This document shows positions 18,698-27,587 of a DNA stretch of 64,000 bases, in pieces. The position numbers were made by a program, and so were the translations under genes. The notes beneath the pieces were generated by a model. The model saw only the letters and a program-made list of their open reading frames with translations. It did not search any database and was not told the origin of the DNA. This DNA comes from CAWCTD01 sp963798455. GTDB taxonomy: Bacteria > Acidobacteriota > Terriglobia > Bryobacterales > Bryobacteraceae. How positions within the stretch are numbered: the first letter of the stretch is position 1; every line of letters begins with the position of its first letter. The stretch is taken from assembly GCA_963798455.1 (NCBI GenBank), contig CAWCTD010000004.1, forward strand, positions 1,426,001-1,490,000, given 5' to 3'.

Positions 18698-18713
18698 CAG
18701 CTTCACTCCAGAG

Positions 18714-18719
18714 TACACT
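18714..18719 (+). promoter_or_regulatory. -10 box TACACT of adenylate kinase, near-leaderless
   Basis: TACACT ends 8 bases before ATG 18728, so transcription should start within a base or two of the ATG. No Shine-Dalgarno sequence precedes the gene. The -35 position would fall inside the divergent gene's start and is not recognisable. Confidence 0.4.
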
Positions 18720-18727
18720 AGATTCTT

Positions 18728-19390
18728 ATGATTATTCTGCTATTTGGTCCCCCCGGCTGCGGCAAAGGCACACAGGGGGCGGTCATCACGCAAGCATTGG
18801 GTGTTCCTTCGATTTCCACGGGAGAGATTTTCCGCGCCGAACTGAAGGCGGGCACACCGCTGGGGAACGCGGCTAAGGAGATCATGGCCAGTGGCGGCTT
18901 GGTCGGCGACGACATTGTCAACGGGATGGTCAAAGGCCGGCTGGCGCGCCCTGACTGCCGTGATGGATTCCTGCTGGATGGCTACCCGCGGACCATCCCA
19001 CAGGCGCAGTTCCTGGATGGCCTTCTCCGGGAGTTGGGCTATCCTGAACCGGCGATCCTCTACCTGGATGTTCCGGACGGCGTGCTGATCACGCGGCTGA
19101 CATCCCGCCGGCAGTGTCCCTCCTGCGGCCGGATCTACAATGTCCTCAGCCAGCCGCCCGCGCGCGAAGGGGTGTGCGATGTGGACAGCGCCGCACTCAT
19201 CCAGCGGGACGACGATAAAGAGGAAGTCATCCGGGCGCGGCTGCGGGCCTACACCGAGGCAACCGGGCCGCTCATCGATTTTTACTCAAAGCGGAATTTC
19301 CACCGCATCGACGGAAACAGGCGGCCCGAGGGGATCCAAAGGGATATCGATTCGATTCTGGGCGGCGCCACACCCCGGCGGCGCCAGTGA
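18728..19390 (+). CDS. adk: Adenylate kinase, zinc-type LID
   Basis: 220 residues. Converts ATP + AMP to 2 ADP in the cytoplasm. P-loop GPPGCGKGT at residues 7-15, AMP-binding STGEIFR near 30-36, and the DGYPRT motif at 84-89. The LID carries C130-x2-C133-x16-C150-x2-D153, the Cys3-Asp zinc site known from Gram-positive-type kinases. The N-terminus reads MIILLFGPPG instead of the common RIILLGPPG. It is not in the usual ribosomal-protein operon with secY, but stands alone behind its own promoter and ahead of a pair of hairpins. It may therefore be a second adenylate kinase, which I cannot tell from this window. Confidence 0.92.
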   Translation: MIILLFGPPGCGKGTQGAVITQALGVPSISTGEIFRAELKAGTPLGNAAKEIMASGGLVGDDIVNGMVKGRLARPDCRDGFLLDGYPRTIPQAQFLDGLLRELGYPEPAILYLDVPDGVLITRLTSRRQCPSCGRIYNVLSQPPAREGVCDVDSAALIQRDDDKEEVIRARLRAYTEATGPLIDFYSKRNFHRIDGNRRPEGIQRDIDSILGGATPRRRQ

Positions 19391-19566
19391 GGCTGCGTGC
19401 GATTGGGGTGGGGCAACCTTCGCAACGGGGGAAAACACGCACCACAGTCGCGTGGTCCAGACGGGCAGAGCGTTGAGTTTTGTGGGCTTCAGAGCTGCGC
19501 GGGATTGGAACCACAGATGCAGGCTAGTAAGACAAATATAAGTCGTCATTGACTTATTTGCATCCC

Positions 19567-19634
19567 AGCGACGGGGCCCAGCCCGTCGCTAGCCCCTCTG
19601 AGTGAGGCCTCAAGGTCCCCAACCTTGGGGCCTC
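19567..19634. terminator. Two adjacent stem-loops between convergent genes
   Basis: Stem 1 pairs 19567-19575 with 19582-19590 (9 bp, 6-base loop). Stem 2 pairs 19604-19615 with 19623-19634 (12 bp with one G-T, 7-base loop). The T-rich run after stem 2 is weak (TGTATTTCTT). They lie between adk (+) and the LTXXQ-type gene (-) and probably end transcription from both sides. The rest of 19391-19664 shows nothing else. Confidence 0.6.
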
Positions 19635-19664
19635 CTGTATTTCTTGCCTGTTTTCAATCCGAGC

Positions 19665-20171
19665 CTAGTTCCCCAACCCTCGGCCCGCTGTCCGCTGCGG
19701 CGGCGCGAGGAGATTCAAGGCTCTCGCGGCCATGAGGACAGAACGGGCTCTGGCAGGACGTTGCGTGCCCTGCACGAGGGTCTGGAGCTTGTCTTTTTGA
19801 GTCGTGTCCAGCACCGTCTGAGCACGGTTGAGGTAGTCCTGGTTGGTTGACTGGACCTGCTCACGCAACTTCTGCGCGTCCAGCACGAGCTGGCCTACCG
19901 TCGTCGGATTCGGATTGGCCGACTGACGAGCCTGCTGGAGCGCCTGCAGCTTGTCGCGCATCTGTTGGCGGACGGGCTGGAGAACCTGCTGCTCGTCCTT
20001 CCGCAACTGGACCAATTGCTGGAACTGCGTGTCGCTGAGCCCCAGGGCATTCTTCAGCGCGGCCAAAGCCGGCCGCCGCTGGGCCGCTGGACCGGTCCCG
20101 GCGGGCGGGGCTGGCGTCTGGGCCAAAAGTACAGCGGCTGCGAGTCCCGGAAGGAATCTCGAAATTCGCAT
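19665..20171 (-). CDS. Periplasmic Spy/CpxP-like LTXXQ protein
   Basis: 168 residues from ATG 20171, preceded by GAGGAG. Sec signal peptide RISRFLPGLAAAVLLAQ. The mature part is Gln/Ala/Leu-rich and helical: LSDTQFQQLVQLRKDEQQ fits the LTxxQ motif (here LSDTQ), and a second copy is recognisable at STNQDYLNRAQTVLDTTQKD. Spy/CpxP-type proteins are periplasmic chaperones or stress sensors. Relatives in acidobacteria are common and uncharacterised. It lies downstream of the AMP-forming ligase gene (48 bases) on the same strand and may be co-transcribed. A longer frame to 20507 overlaps that ligase and was rejected. Confidence 0.72.
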   Translation of the reverse strand: MRISRFLPGLAAAVLLAQTPAPPAGTGPAAQRRPALAALKNALGLSDTQFQQLVQLRKDEQQVLQPVRQQMRDKLQALQQARQSANPNPTTVGQLVLDAQKLREQVQSTNQDYLNRAQTVLDTTQKDKLQTLVQGTQRPARARSVLMAARALNLLAPPQRTAGRGLGN

Positions 20172-20218
20172 GTTTTGTGTCTCCTCACTTCTGACTGACG
20201 AGGGACTAGGTTGTGGGT

Positions 20219-21886
20219 TTACAGGCGGCCGCGCCAACCCAGCTTCGCGGCCTCCGCCTGTGCCATCTCGCGCAGGCGGGTGTAGTCGCTCTTGGCGGCC
20301 CGATTCAGCGGCATGGCGCCCGGTTCCAGAATGACGTAGTGCAAAGGCCGCATGTAGGAGGCCATGCCTCTGGCGTGACGGCGCAGCTCCGTGGGTGCGA
20401 GTTCGACCCCGGGCCTCTTCTCCACAAAGGCGACGATCGCTTCGGTGAGCAGTGGGTGCTCTACCCCGACGGCGGCACAGGCCGCTACCTTTTCTTCGAG
20501 CTGGCACATGTGGCTCTCCACGTCACCCGGGAAAACTTGGTGCCCGGCCGGCTTGATGACCCACTTGGCACGCCCTGAGAAGTGGAGTCCCGCCTCATCC
20601 CGCGACCCCATGTCGCCGGTGTAGAGCAGACCGTTGCGCGAGACCGTCTTGGACGTGGATTCGGGGTCGCCCGCATAACCCAGAAACGTCTGCGGCCCTT
20701 CGAAACAAATGTGCCCCACTTCTCCGTCGGGCAAGGGCTCCCCCGCCGTGCCGTCCGCGCGCATGGGTTTGCGGAGGCTCATGCGGTAGGCCGGCATGTC
20801 GTGTCCTATACCGCCCAGCACATCATCCACGCTCCCGTCCACGGGAGTGTAGGTGCAGAACCCGGCCGACTCGGTCAATCCCAGGCCCGTCGCGATCCTG
20901 GGCGCCATCCGGGCGAGCCGTTCCAGAAACTGCCGTGGGACTTGCTGGCCTCCGTAGATTGCTATGTCCAGGCTGCTGAGGTCATAGCTGGCGTAATCGG
21001 GTTGCCGCCATTCGTAATTGAACATGGCGGGAATCTGGCCGAGGAGGTTGGCCCGGTGCTCCTCGATGGCCTGAAGCGTGCGCACGGGATCGAACACCTC
21101 GAGCAACACGGCCGTCCCACCCCAGAACAGCGTGGTCATCAGCGCTTCGGCCTGCCCTCCGACGTGAGACGGCGGCAAGTTGACCACCAGCCGGGTACGC
21201 TCCCCGAAACCGAAGGCCGTGCCGAGGCACAGGTTCTGGCAGGTGATGTTCCGGTGCGAAAGAAGAGCGGGCTTGGGACTTCCGGTGGAGCCCGTGGTGA
21301 AGATGACCTGGGCCGCGTCTTCCTCCCGCACGGCGCCAGAGGCCCGCTCGAACCCGGCCGAGGCTTCACCTGGGATTTCGGCGGCCAGCCGCTGGTACGA
21401 AAGGGCCCCTTCGATGGTCTCTTCGGGCGGAGAGAATTGGATAAGGTGCTCCACCGAAGCGCATCGCTCCTTTATCGCCCGACCCAGCTCGCGAAAATCG
21501 GTGATCGGCGTTCTTCCCAGGAATGCGAACCCTCTCGCCTTGATTTGGTCAAGCGAGCGCAGCACCTCCGCGGGCCGCAGCCGGAGGTCGAGCGGGGCGT
21601 GAATGACGCCGATCTTGAAACAGGCATATTCCAGGAAGATGTGCTCGGTGAGAAAGGGCAGCGATGCCGCGAGGAAATCCCCTTTGCGGAAGCCCAGGCG
21701 CAACAACTGCGCCGCCAGTCCGGTCGTGATGGCCTCGAAGGCGCCCCAGTCAACCACATGCCGGCGGTCGTGGTTGATGAGCGCCACGGAGTGCGGCTTG
21801 CGAGCGGCCCACCTGGCGAGAACGCCGTGCAAGAGGTGACGGCCGCCGAATTCCTCTTCGTACTGGCGCAGCGTGCACTGCTCCAT
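20219..21886 (-). CDS. AMP-forming acyl/aryl-CoA ligase
   Basis: 555 residues of the ANL superfamily. The phosphate-binding A3 motif TTGSTGSPKP is at 197-206 (canonical TSGTTGxPK, so slightly deviant). GLTESAG follows, then YTGDMG, and the catalytic Lys is in NRAAKSDYTRL close to the C-terminus. Such enzymes activate a carboxylic acid with ATP and pass it to CoA or a carrier. N-terminal features do not reveal whether the acid is fatty, aromatic or other. It starts 3 bases after the stop of the membrane-protein gene at 21890, so the two form an operon, which hints at a lipid or membrane-related role. Confidence 0.85.
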   Translation of the reverse strand: MEQCTLRQYEEEFGGRHLLHGVLARWAARKPHSVALINHDRRHVVDWGAFEAITTGLAAQLLRLGFRKGDFLAASLPFLTEHIFLEYACFKIGVIHAPLDLRLRPAEVLRSLDQIKARGFAFLGRTPITDFRELGRAIKERCASVEHLIQFSPPEETIEGALSYQRLAAEIPGEASAGFERASGAVREEDAAQVIFTTGSTGSPKPALLSHRNITCQNLCLGTAFGFGERTRLVVNLPPSHVGGQAEALMTTLFWGGTAVLLEVFDPVRTLQAIEEHRANLLGQIPAMFNYEWRQPDYASYDLSSLDIAIYGGQQVPRQFLERLARMAPRIATGLGLTESAGFCTYTPVDGSVDDVLGGIGHDMPAYRMSLRKPMRADGTAGEPLPDGEVGHICFEGPQTFLGYAGDPESTSKTVSRNGLLYTGDMGSRDEAGLHFSGRAKWVIKPAGHQVFPGDVESHMCQLEEKVAACAAVGVEHPLLTEAIVAFVEKRPGVELAPTELRRHARGMASYMRPLHYVILEPGAMPLNRAAKSDYTRLREMAQAEAAKLGWRGRL

Positions 21887-21889
21887 GCC

Positions 21890-22732
21890 TCAGTAGCTCT
21901 CTTCGAGGCCGGTCTGCCGGCGGCCACCGAGCGCGCCGTCGATGAGGTCGGCCGAGAAACCGAGGGGCGCGTCCCCGTGTGTCGCATACCGGTACAGCGC
22001 GACTGTGAATATGCCTTTCACGGCGGACGAGATAACGGCCAGGAAAAGCACATAGACCACAACCACGATCACCGCCGCTCCCCGATCCCAAGACCAGAAC
22101 AGCGCGCCCAGCCCCAGACCCGGCAGGAACATCAGAAAACCCAGAAGCCCAAACCCGAAGCTGCCCGCTACCTCCTCCCCCCAGTTCTTACGGAAGAGCT
22201 CGGCTGATCTGTAAGCGGAATCGAAGATACCTCGATCCTCGAAGATCAGTACCGGCACGATCAGATAGGTGATGAGCGTCCAGCCGAGACCCAGGGCAGA
22301 GCCCAGCAAACCGCCGCCCCGGCTGCGGCGGTTCTGCAAGGACTGCAAGACGATGCCGACAGTGGTGGCGACAAGGGCCCAGGCCAGGATGCGGTGCAAG
22401 CGGCTGAGTGCGATCCTGAGCCCGTCTCTCACCGTTGGATCTCCACCCGAAAGCCGAATGTTCGCGCAGCCCACCAGCGCGCTGTTGAAGAAAATCACTA
22501 CGAAGAAGTTGGCGTAGTACCAGCAGGCCAGCGTCAGCCAGTCGTCCCACTTGGCCGTGTGGTGGCTGATGGCCGCGAATGTTCCGATCTTGTAGAGCGG
22601 TACGAAGAAGCTGGCCCCCACCAGGAGAGCCGCCACGGCGCTCATCACCGGAAACAGCAAGATCTCAACGTCGGCGGAGAGAACGGCGAAACTCTGCTTG
22701 TAAAGCTCCCATGTTCGCCCCAGCGTGCCCAC
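21890..22732 (-). CDS. Polytopic membrane protein (DUF6159-like)
   Basis: 280 residues from GTG 22732, with GGAGGT about 10 bases before it. Five or six hydrophobic spans are visible (FPVMSAVAALLVGASFFVP, YANFFVVIFFNSALVGC, ILAWALVATTVGIVL, then a long C-terminal hydrophobic zone around AAVIVVVVYVLFLAVIS). It resembles the DUF6159 family, integral membrane proteins with a conserved early GxTWxLxKxS-like segment (here LGRTWELYKQSFAVL). The function is unknown. It precedes the AMP-forming ligase by 3 bases in a probable operon. Confidence 0.72.
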   Translation of the reverse strand: MGTLGRTWELYKQSFAVLSADVEILLFPVMSAVAALLVGASFFVPLYKIGTFAAISHHTAKWDDWLTLACWYYANFFVVIFFNSALVGCANIRLSGGDPTVRDGLRIALSRLHRILAWALVATTVGIVLQSLQNRRSRGGGLLGSALGLGWTLITYLIVPVLIFEDRGIFDSAYRSAELFRKNWGEEVAGSFGFGLLGFLMFLPGLGLGALFWSWDRGAAVIVVVVYVLFLAVISSAVKGIFTVALYRYATHGDAPLGFSADLIDGALGGRRQTGLEESY

Positions 22733-22794
22733 AACCGCGCACCTCCAGGGCTATGCTACCACTCACGGCAACGCGAGCGAGGGAAACGACACGC

Positions 22795-25092
22795 TCAACC
22801 CGTCTTCTGCGAGGAGACGCCGGGCCGCGCGCCGCGCCTCAAGGCCTCTTGCGCGTCCACCACCGCGATGGCGGCGACGTTGACGATCTCGTTCACCTCG
22901 GCGCCGCGCTGCAATACGTGCACCGGTTTTGAGGTGCCCATAAGAATGGGCCCGATGACCTCGCAGTTTCCGATGCGGTTCAGGAGCTTGTAGGCGATGT
23001 TGCCGGCCCCCAGGTCGGGGAAGACCAGTACGTTGGCGCCGCCCTGCAACGAGCTGAAGGGATAGGTCTCGGCGAGGATTTCGGGCGCCACCGCGGTGTC
23101 AGCCTGCATCTCCCCGTCGATGACAAGCGAGGGCTCCCGCTGGTGGACGATCCTGACCGCGTTACGCACTTTCTCCGACAGCGCGTGCCGGGTGCTGCCG
23201 AAGTTGGAGAAGGAGAGCATTGCCACCCGCGGCTCCACATTGAAGCGGCGCGCCTCCTCGGCGGTGCAGAGGGCGATTTCGGCCAGCTCTTCGGCGTTCG
23301 GCTCGATATTCACCGTGCAGTCGGCCAGGAAGTAGACGTCGCCCTTCTGCGTGATCAACATGTACAACCCCGCCACCCTGTGGATGCCCTCGCGGACCGA
23401 GATCACTTGCAGCGCCGGGCGGATGGTGTCGGGATAGTGCTGGGTAAGACCGCTGACCAGCGCGTCGGCGTCGCCGGTGTGGACCATCATGGGGCCATAG
23501 TAGTTGCGCTCGAGGATCCTCGCACGCGCCTCTTCCTCCGTGATGCCCTTGCGGTTCCGCAGGCGGTAGAGTTCCCGGGCGTAGCGCTCCCGGTCGGGAG
23601 ACGTGGCCGGGTCGACGATCCTGATTCCGTCGAGGTGCAGATGCGACTCTTCGATTCGCGCGCGGATGGTTTCCTCCTTGCCCAGCAGGATCGGGCTGGC
23701 GATCTTCTCGTCGAGGAGGATCTGGCAGGCGCGCAGGATCTTGCTCTCCTCGCCCTCGGGGAATACGACGCGCATCGGCTGGCTACGCGCCTTCTGCACC
23801 ATGATGCGCATGATCTCCCGGGCCTTGCCCAGCCGGCGTTCCAGTTGTTCCTTGTATTGTTCGAGGTCAACCGGCTGCTGCGCCACGCCGGTCTCCATGG
23901 CCGCCTTGGCCACGGCGGCCGATTCCCAGATGAGCACCCGCGGGTCGAAAGGCTTGGGGATAATATAGTCGCGGCCGAATTGCATGGCGTCGACGCCGTA
24001 GGCGGCGCGCACCGAATCGGGCACATCCTCCTTCGCCAGGGCGGCCAGCGCGTGAGTCGCCGCCAGCTTCATCTCATCGTTGATGGCGGTGGCGCGCACG
24101 TCCAGGGCGCCCCGGAAGATAAACGGGAAGCCCAGCACGTTATTGACCTGGTTCGGGAAGTCGGATCGGCCGGTGCACATGATCACGTCGGGGCGCGCCC
24201 GCACCGCTACGTCGTAAGGAATCTCAGGGTCCGGATTGGCCAGGGCGAGGACAATGGGGTTGGCGGCCATCGGCAACAGCATTTCCGGCGTGACGCAGTC
24301 GCCGGTGGAAAGGCCCATGAAGACGTCCGCGCCCCGCAGGGCATCGGCCAGCGTGCGCCGGTCTGTTTCCTGCGCGAATCGCTCCTTGTACTTGTTCATG
24401 CCCTCCTTGCGGCCCGCGTAAATCACCCCCTTGGTATCACACATGAGGACGTTCGCGCGCTTCAGACCGAGTCGGATGTAGTGTTCGGCGCAGGAAATTG
24501 CGCTGGCGCCGGCGCCGTTGAAGACGAGCTTTACCTCCTCGATCCTCTTGCCGACGATCTCCAAAGCGTTCAGCAAGGCCGCGGCCGATATGATCGCGGT
24601 CCCGTGCTGGTCATCGTGGAAGACGGGGATCTTCATGGTCCGCTTCAGCTCCTCCTCGATCTCGAAGCATTCGGGCGCCTTGATGTCCTCCAGATTGATG
24701 CCACCGAAGGTTGGTTCCAGCATCTGGCACGCTCGGATCACCTCTTTGGGGTCCTCGGTGGCCAGCTCGATGTCGAACACGTCGATGTCGGCGAAGCGCT
24801 TGAACAGAACCGCCTTGCCCTCCATTACCGGCTTGCCGGCCTGGGCGCCGATGTTGCCCAAGCCGAGTACCGCCGTGCCGTTGGAGACCACCGCAACCAG
24901 GTTCCCCTTGGCGGTGTACTTGTAGGCCAGGCTCGGGTCGCGCTTGATTTCCCTGCACGGGACGGCCACGCCCGGCGTGTACGCCAGGCTGAGGTCGCGT
25001 TGCGTCCGGCAGGGTTTGGTGGGAACCACCGCAAGCTTGCCGGCTGTCGGCGTTGCGTGATACTCCAAGGCTTCTTCATTCCGGATGGTCAT
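22795..25092 (-). CDS. maeB: NADP-dependent malic enzyme with C-terminal phosphotransacetylase-like domain
   Basis: 765 residues. Decarboxylates malate to pyruvate with reduction of NADP. ATG 25092 was chosen (MTIRNEEALEYH); an in-frame extension of 14 codons lacks support. The malic domain comes first (AYTPGVAVPCREI, HDDQHGTAIISAAALLNAL), then the NAD(P)-binding domain with FNGAGASAISCAEHYI, to about residue 420. A phosphotransacetylase-like domain fills 430-765 (VVFPEGEESKILRA, GPMMVHTGDADALVSG, GGANVLVFPDLGAGNIAYKLL). This is the usual MaeB layout, where the second domain is regulatory, binding acetyl-CoA in E. coli. It provides NADPH and pyruvate and is a stand-alone gene. Confidence 0.93.
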   Translation of the reverse strand: MTIRNEEALEYHATPTAGKLAVVPTKPCRTQRDLSLAYTPGVAVPCREIKRDPSLAYKYTAKGNLVAVVSNGTAVLGLGNIGAQAGKPVMEGKAVLFKRFADIDVFDIELATEDPKEVIRACQMLEPTFGGINLEDIKAPECFEIEEELKRTMKIPVFHDDQHGTAIISAAALLNALEIVGKRIEEVKLVFNGAGASAISCAEHYIRLGLKRANVLMCDTKGVIYAGRKEGMNKYKERFAQETDRRTLADALRGADVFMGLSTGDCVTPEMLLPMAANPIVLALANPDPEIPYDVAVRARPDVIMCTGRSDFPNQVNNVLGFPFIFRGALDVRATAINDEMKLAATHALAALAKEDVPDSVRAAYGVDAMQFGRDYIIPKPFDPRVLIWESAAVAKAAMETGVAQQPVDLEQYKEQLERRLGKAREIMRIMVQKARSQPMRVVFPEGEESKILRACQILLDEKIASPILLGKEETIRARIEESHLHLDGIRIVDPATSPDRERYARELYRLRNRKGITEEEARARILERNYYGPMMVHTGDADALVSGLTQHYPDTIRPALQVISVREGIHRVAGLYMLITQKGDVYFLADCTVNIEPNAEELAEIALCTAEEARRFNVEPRVAMLSFSNFGSTRHALSEKVRNAVRIVHQREPSLVIDGEMQADTAVAPEILAETYPFSSLQGGANVLVFPDLGAGNIAYKLLNRIGNCEVIGPILMGTSKPVHVLQRGAEVNEIVNVAAIAVVDAQEALRRGARPGVSSQKTG

Positions 25093-25236
25093 AGTAGCCG
25101 TGTCCTCTCCAGCGACAAGAGTAACGCCAACCACCCGGTGGAGAAGGGCAATTCTGCAAGTGACAGTCTGTGCGCCACGGCGGGGTACGGGGAAAGGGGC
25201 GGCAGCCGCGAACCGGTGAACGACCGAAGAAGACGT

Positions 25237-25368
25237 CTAAGAGTCGCTGCTCTTGGCAGGCTTCTGCGGCTTGGTGGCCTGCCTGATAGCTCGCATGCGG
25301 CTTCGTCGGGCAATCTTCGCCTTGCGCAGGCGGTGGAAGCGGGATTTGTCGCCGTTCTGTGCTGACAT
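25237..25368 (-). CDS. Small basic protein of 43 residues
   Basis: From ATG 25368 the frame reads SAQNGDKSRFHRLRKAKIARR, then SRMRAIRQATKPQKPAKSSDS. It is very rich in Arg and Lys. The NGDK-R(F)-R-RK-KIARR pattern resembles small conserved proteins I have seen in acidobacterial and verrucomicrobial genomes, which are of unknown function and suggest nucleic-acid binding. The open frame extends far upstream, but those residues look random. No Shine-Dalgarno sequence is clear. TATGCT ends about 12 bases before the ATG and could be a -10 box. Moderate support only. Confidence 0.5.
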   Translation of the reverse strand: MSAQNGDKSRFHRLRKAKIARRSRMRAIRQATKPQKPAKSSDS

Positions 25369-25517
25369 GATTGGCACAAGCATAGCAGAGTCCATGTCCC
25401 GAAACCTGGGTGGCACGAGAGGGCCGGTCAGCCAGCGCCCGCAACAGCATCCAGGATCTGACCGGTCATGCTCCCCTCGATCGCCCTCACGTAGGTCTGT
25501 GCCACCTGCGCGAAAGG

Positions 25518-26465
25518 TCATTGTTTCAGCGAGCCAAGCGTCGAGGTGTACTGGTACCACCCGGCTCGAATCACTGTAACCGGACGGCCTCCCGAGAGCG
25601 AAAGCGACTCTTCGATCTTCGGCCCCTTCACGGCGAAGCCATTCTGCGGTAAGAGGTAGCTCCTGCCGCCCACTTTGGCGGCGTACGGCTTCTCGCCAAA
25701 ATTCACGACCACCTCCGTGCCGTCGGAGAACCGCGTGCGCTGGACCGCCCGGTCTCTGGTCACGAATTCATGGCTCAGCGTTCCCGTGCCTGCGATGGCT
25801 TCGTGGAGCTTGCAGGTGTTGCGGTACGTGGTCAGGAAAACGCCGCGAGAGGCCGGCCAGGACCCCGACCTGCCGGCCCACATCATGGGGATGGTGAACT
25901 CCTGCTGCTTCGACTTAGGCCTGGTGAGGTAACCGGCGGGCCAGGAGTACGACCCGCCGCTCATCATACCTTCGATCTAGTCCACGTAAGGCACGGCCCA
26001 CCAGCGCCCGTGCTCGGAACCCGTGACCAAGCCGAGCGATCGCACGTAGTTCAGCATTTCGGCGTTGGCTTCGCGTTTCTGGGTGCGGGTGAGCGGGTGC
26101 CGTTCGTCGTAGCATTCGTAAAAACTCTCGGCGGTTATCACATCGATGAAACGCCCCAGATAAGGAAAAACAGCCAGATCCTTGGGGATGACCAGCTTGG
26201 CGGCATCGATCCACGTCGCCGGACAGCGCTTCATGTACTGCTTCTTGTCCGCGGTCAGCCAAGCCGTCATGCGCTGGCCGTCGGCCCGGAGTACAACGTT
26301 ATCCGGGACCCGGTCGTAGTGCGGAGTGACCTCCTTTCCGGGTTCCACCGGAAGAATGTCGGCATAGACGTCATAGGTGGTGCTGAGATAGCCGAGCGCG
26401 TTGATCTCCCTCATCTCCTCGGGGATGCCGGCTACGGCGCCCGGCGGTGGTCTTGATAGGCGCAC
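25518..26465 (-). pseudogene. Broken glycosyl-hydrolase-like gene
   Basis: Reading on -, 26465-25980 gives a well-formed segment (INALGYLSTTYDVYADILPVEPGK in parts, HYDRVPDNVVLRADGQRMTAW, SEHGRWWAVPYVD). An in-frame TAG (25979-25977) interrupts it. The same frame continues as IEGMMSGGSYSWPAGYLTRP down to TEVVVNFGEKPYAAKVGG and a stop at 25518. The content resembles large secreted acidobacterial hydrolases of a DUF5696 or GH101-like kind, but the N-terminal half and signal peptide are missing and the join around MMWAGRSGSWPASRGV looks like an internal deletion. So this is a decayed fragment, not two small genes. Its truncated 5' end overlaps the following ribbon-helix-helix gene. Confidence 0.72.
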
Positions 26466-26749
26466 TTCAGCAGTTGACTGAGTTGCCCGACCAGCGCGTG
26501 AAGCCCGCTGGACTGCCGCCCGAACTCTCGCATGGCGCGTGCCAGCTCGTCTTCCCAGGACTCACGGCTATCAAGCATCGAGCAAACACCGGAGCGGACA
26601 AAGTCCGAGAGGCTCTGCGCGCCCTGCTCCGCGCTCAGGCGTTTCAGACGATCGTACTCCTCGTCTGTAAGCCGAAAACTGATCAGGCGCCGTTTCCCCG
26701 TTGCGGGAGCAGTCGCCTGCCCTTGCCTCGTGAGGCCTTCAGTCGTCAT
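26432..26749 (-). CDS. Ribbon-helix-helix protein (CopG/MobC-like)
   Basis: 105 residues from ATG 26749, which follows GAAGGA; an in-frame ATG at 26794 is possible. The core KRRLISFRLTDEEYDRLKRL, then SLSDFVRSGVCSML, fits the ribbon-helix-helix DNA-binding fold as in MobC relaxosome accessory proteins and CopG-type repressors. The rest (ELARAMREFGRQSSGLHALVGQLSQLLK) is helical, probably for oligomerisation. No toxin or relaxase gene is next to it. Its 3' end runs into the broken hydrolase, so it may be a leftover of a mobile element or an orphan regulator. Confidence 0.65.
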   Translation of the reverse strand: MTTEGLTRQGQATAPATGKRRLISFRLTDEEYDRLKRLSAEQGAQSLSDFVRSGVCSMLDSRESWEDELARAMREFGRQSSGLHALVGQLSQLLKCAYQDHRRAP

Positions 26750-26999
26750 CTCTGGAAGTCCTTCGCCGGCCTCGCGGGATGGGGTTCCGGACAAGCTTTC
26801 GCTTCTCCCGGTCCCAATTCCCCCTTCATGCCTCGGCGAGACCAGCGTGCGGAACTGTGGACGAGACCATCGTCGGGCAAAAAACCGGCACGGTCAATAG
26901 GACTGTTGACGTTGGAAAACAGAGTAGTTACAGAACCAGGAGGTACTAGTACCGCGCATCGCGACTCCCCTGAGGGTCGTACCTGAGCCGGTGGTCTGA

Positions 27000-27005
27000 T
27001 ATGAT
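27000..27005 (+). promoter_or_regulatory. -10 box TATGAT of the DUF302 gene
   Basis: TATGAT ends 21 bases before ATG 27027 and is followed by GGGGG and a short leader. No convincing -35. The preceding gap (26750-26999) holds nothing else I can identify. Confidence 0.35.
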
Positions 27006-27026
27006 CTTGTCGGGGGTAGAGCTGAC

Positions 27027-27569
27027 ATGTTCCAGGTAAGCTCGCAGAAATCGCTCGCCGCCATTGAGCCCGCGCTGCTTCAAGCCGCGCAGCGTCGAGG
27101 GCTCAACGTGCTTTCCGTGCTCCACGTCGGCCGGTTGCTTCAGGAAAGGGAGCCAACGGCAGGCCAGGACGCGGTGGTTTTCACCGTGTGCCGTCCCGAT
27201 TTGAGTGCGGCCCTGTTGGCCGCGGACCTGCGTTTTGCCAATTTCGTTCCTTGCCGGATCGCGGCGCTCGAGCGCCAGGGGTCGGTGACACTGGAGGCCA
27301 TGGCGCCCGGCGAGATCTGCGCTCTGCTGAACCGTCCCGACCTGATGGAGATGGCCGCCCCTCTGGAGATGTTCCTGCGCGAGATCCTGGAGGAGACGGC
27401 CCGTCCCGCCTCCCAGGCACACGCCAGATCCGCGGCACGCGGGTTCGGCCCGGGCGCGACGGAAGGGATGGTCAACGCACGGGCTTCCATTCCCCAGCGC
27501 ATCGACTGCAAAGGCACCAAGGTGGAAGAACTGGCCGGCACCGGCCAGCACGACGCGCAGGGCGGCTGA
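27027..27569 (+). CDS. DUF302 domain protein
   Basis: 180 residues, no signal peptide or membrane span. The middle (VFTVCRPDLSAALLAADLRFANFVPCRIAALERQ, residues about 51-85, in parts) matches the DUF302 pattern in which a CxP or CNP motif precedes a segment ending in LPCxI/V. The C-terminal third is low in conserved features. DUF302 proteins are small and of unknown function; some bind ligands in a homodimer cleft. GGGGGTAGAG precedes the ATG by a few bases. It is convergent with der (18 bases apart). Confidence 0.7.
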   Translation: MFQVSSQKSLAAIEPALLQAAQRRGLNVLSVLHVGRLLQEREPTAGQDAVVFTVCRPDLSAALLAADLRFANFVPCRIAALERQGSVTLEAMAPGEICALLNRPDLMEMAAPLEMFLREILEETARPASQAHARSAARGFGPGATEGMVNARASIPQRIDCKGTKVEELAGTGQHDAQGG

Positions 27570-27587
27570 CAGCGGCTGGCCGCCGCC

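Noticed and set aside
19567..19634. CRISPR or repeat array
   Set aside because: Only two unrelated stem-loops; no repeat-spacer periodicity anywhere in the window.
23143..25365. 740-codon open frame on + across the malic enzyme gene
   Set aside because: The - strand encodes a complete malic enzyme-PTA protein; the + frame is a GC-codon artefact. The same holds for the long frames at 20582-22207, 43213-45096 and 50198-52105.
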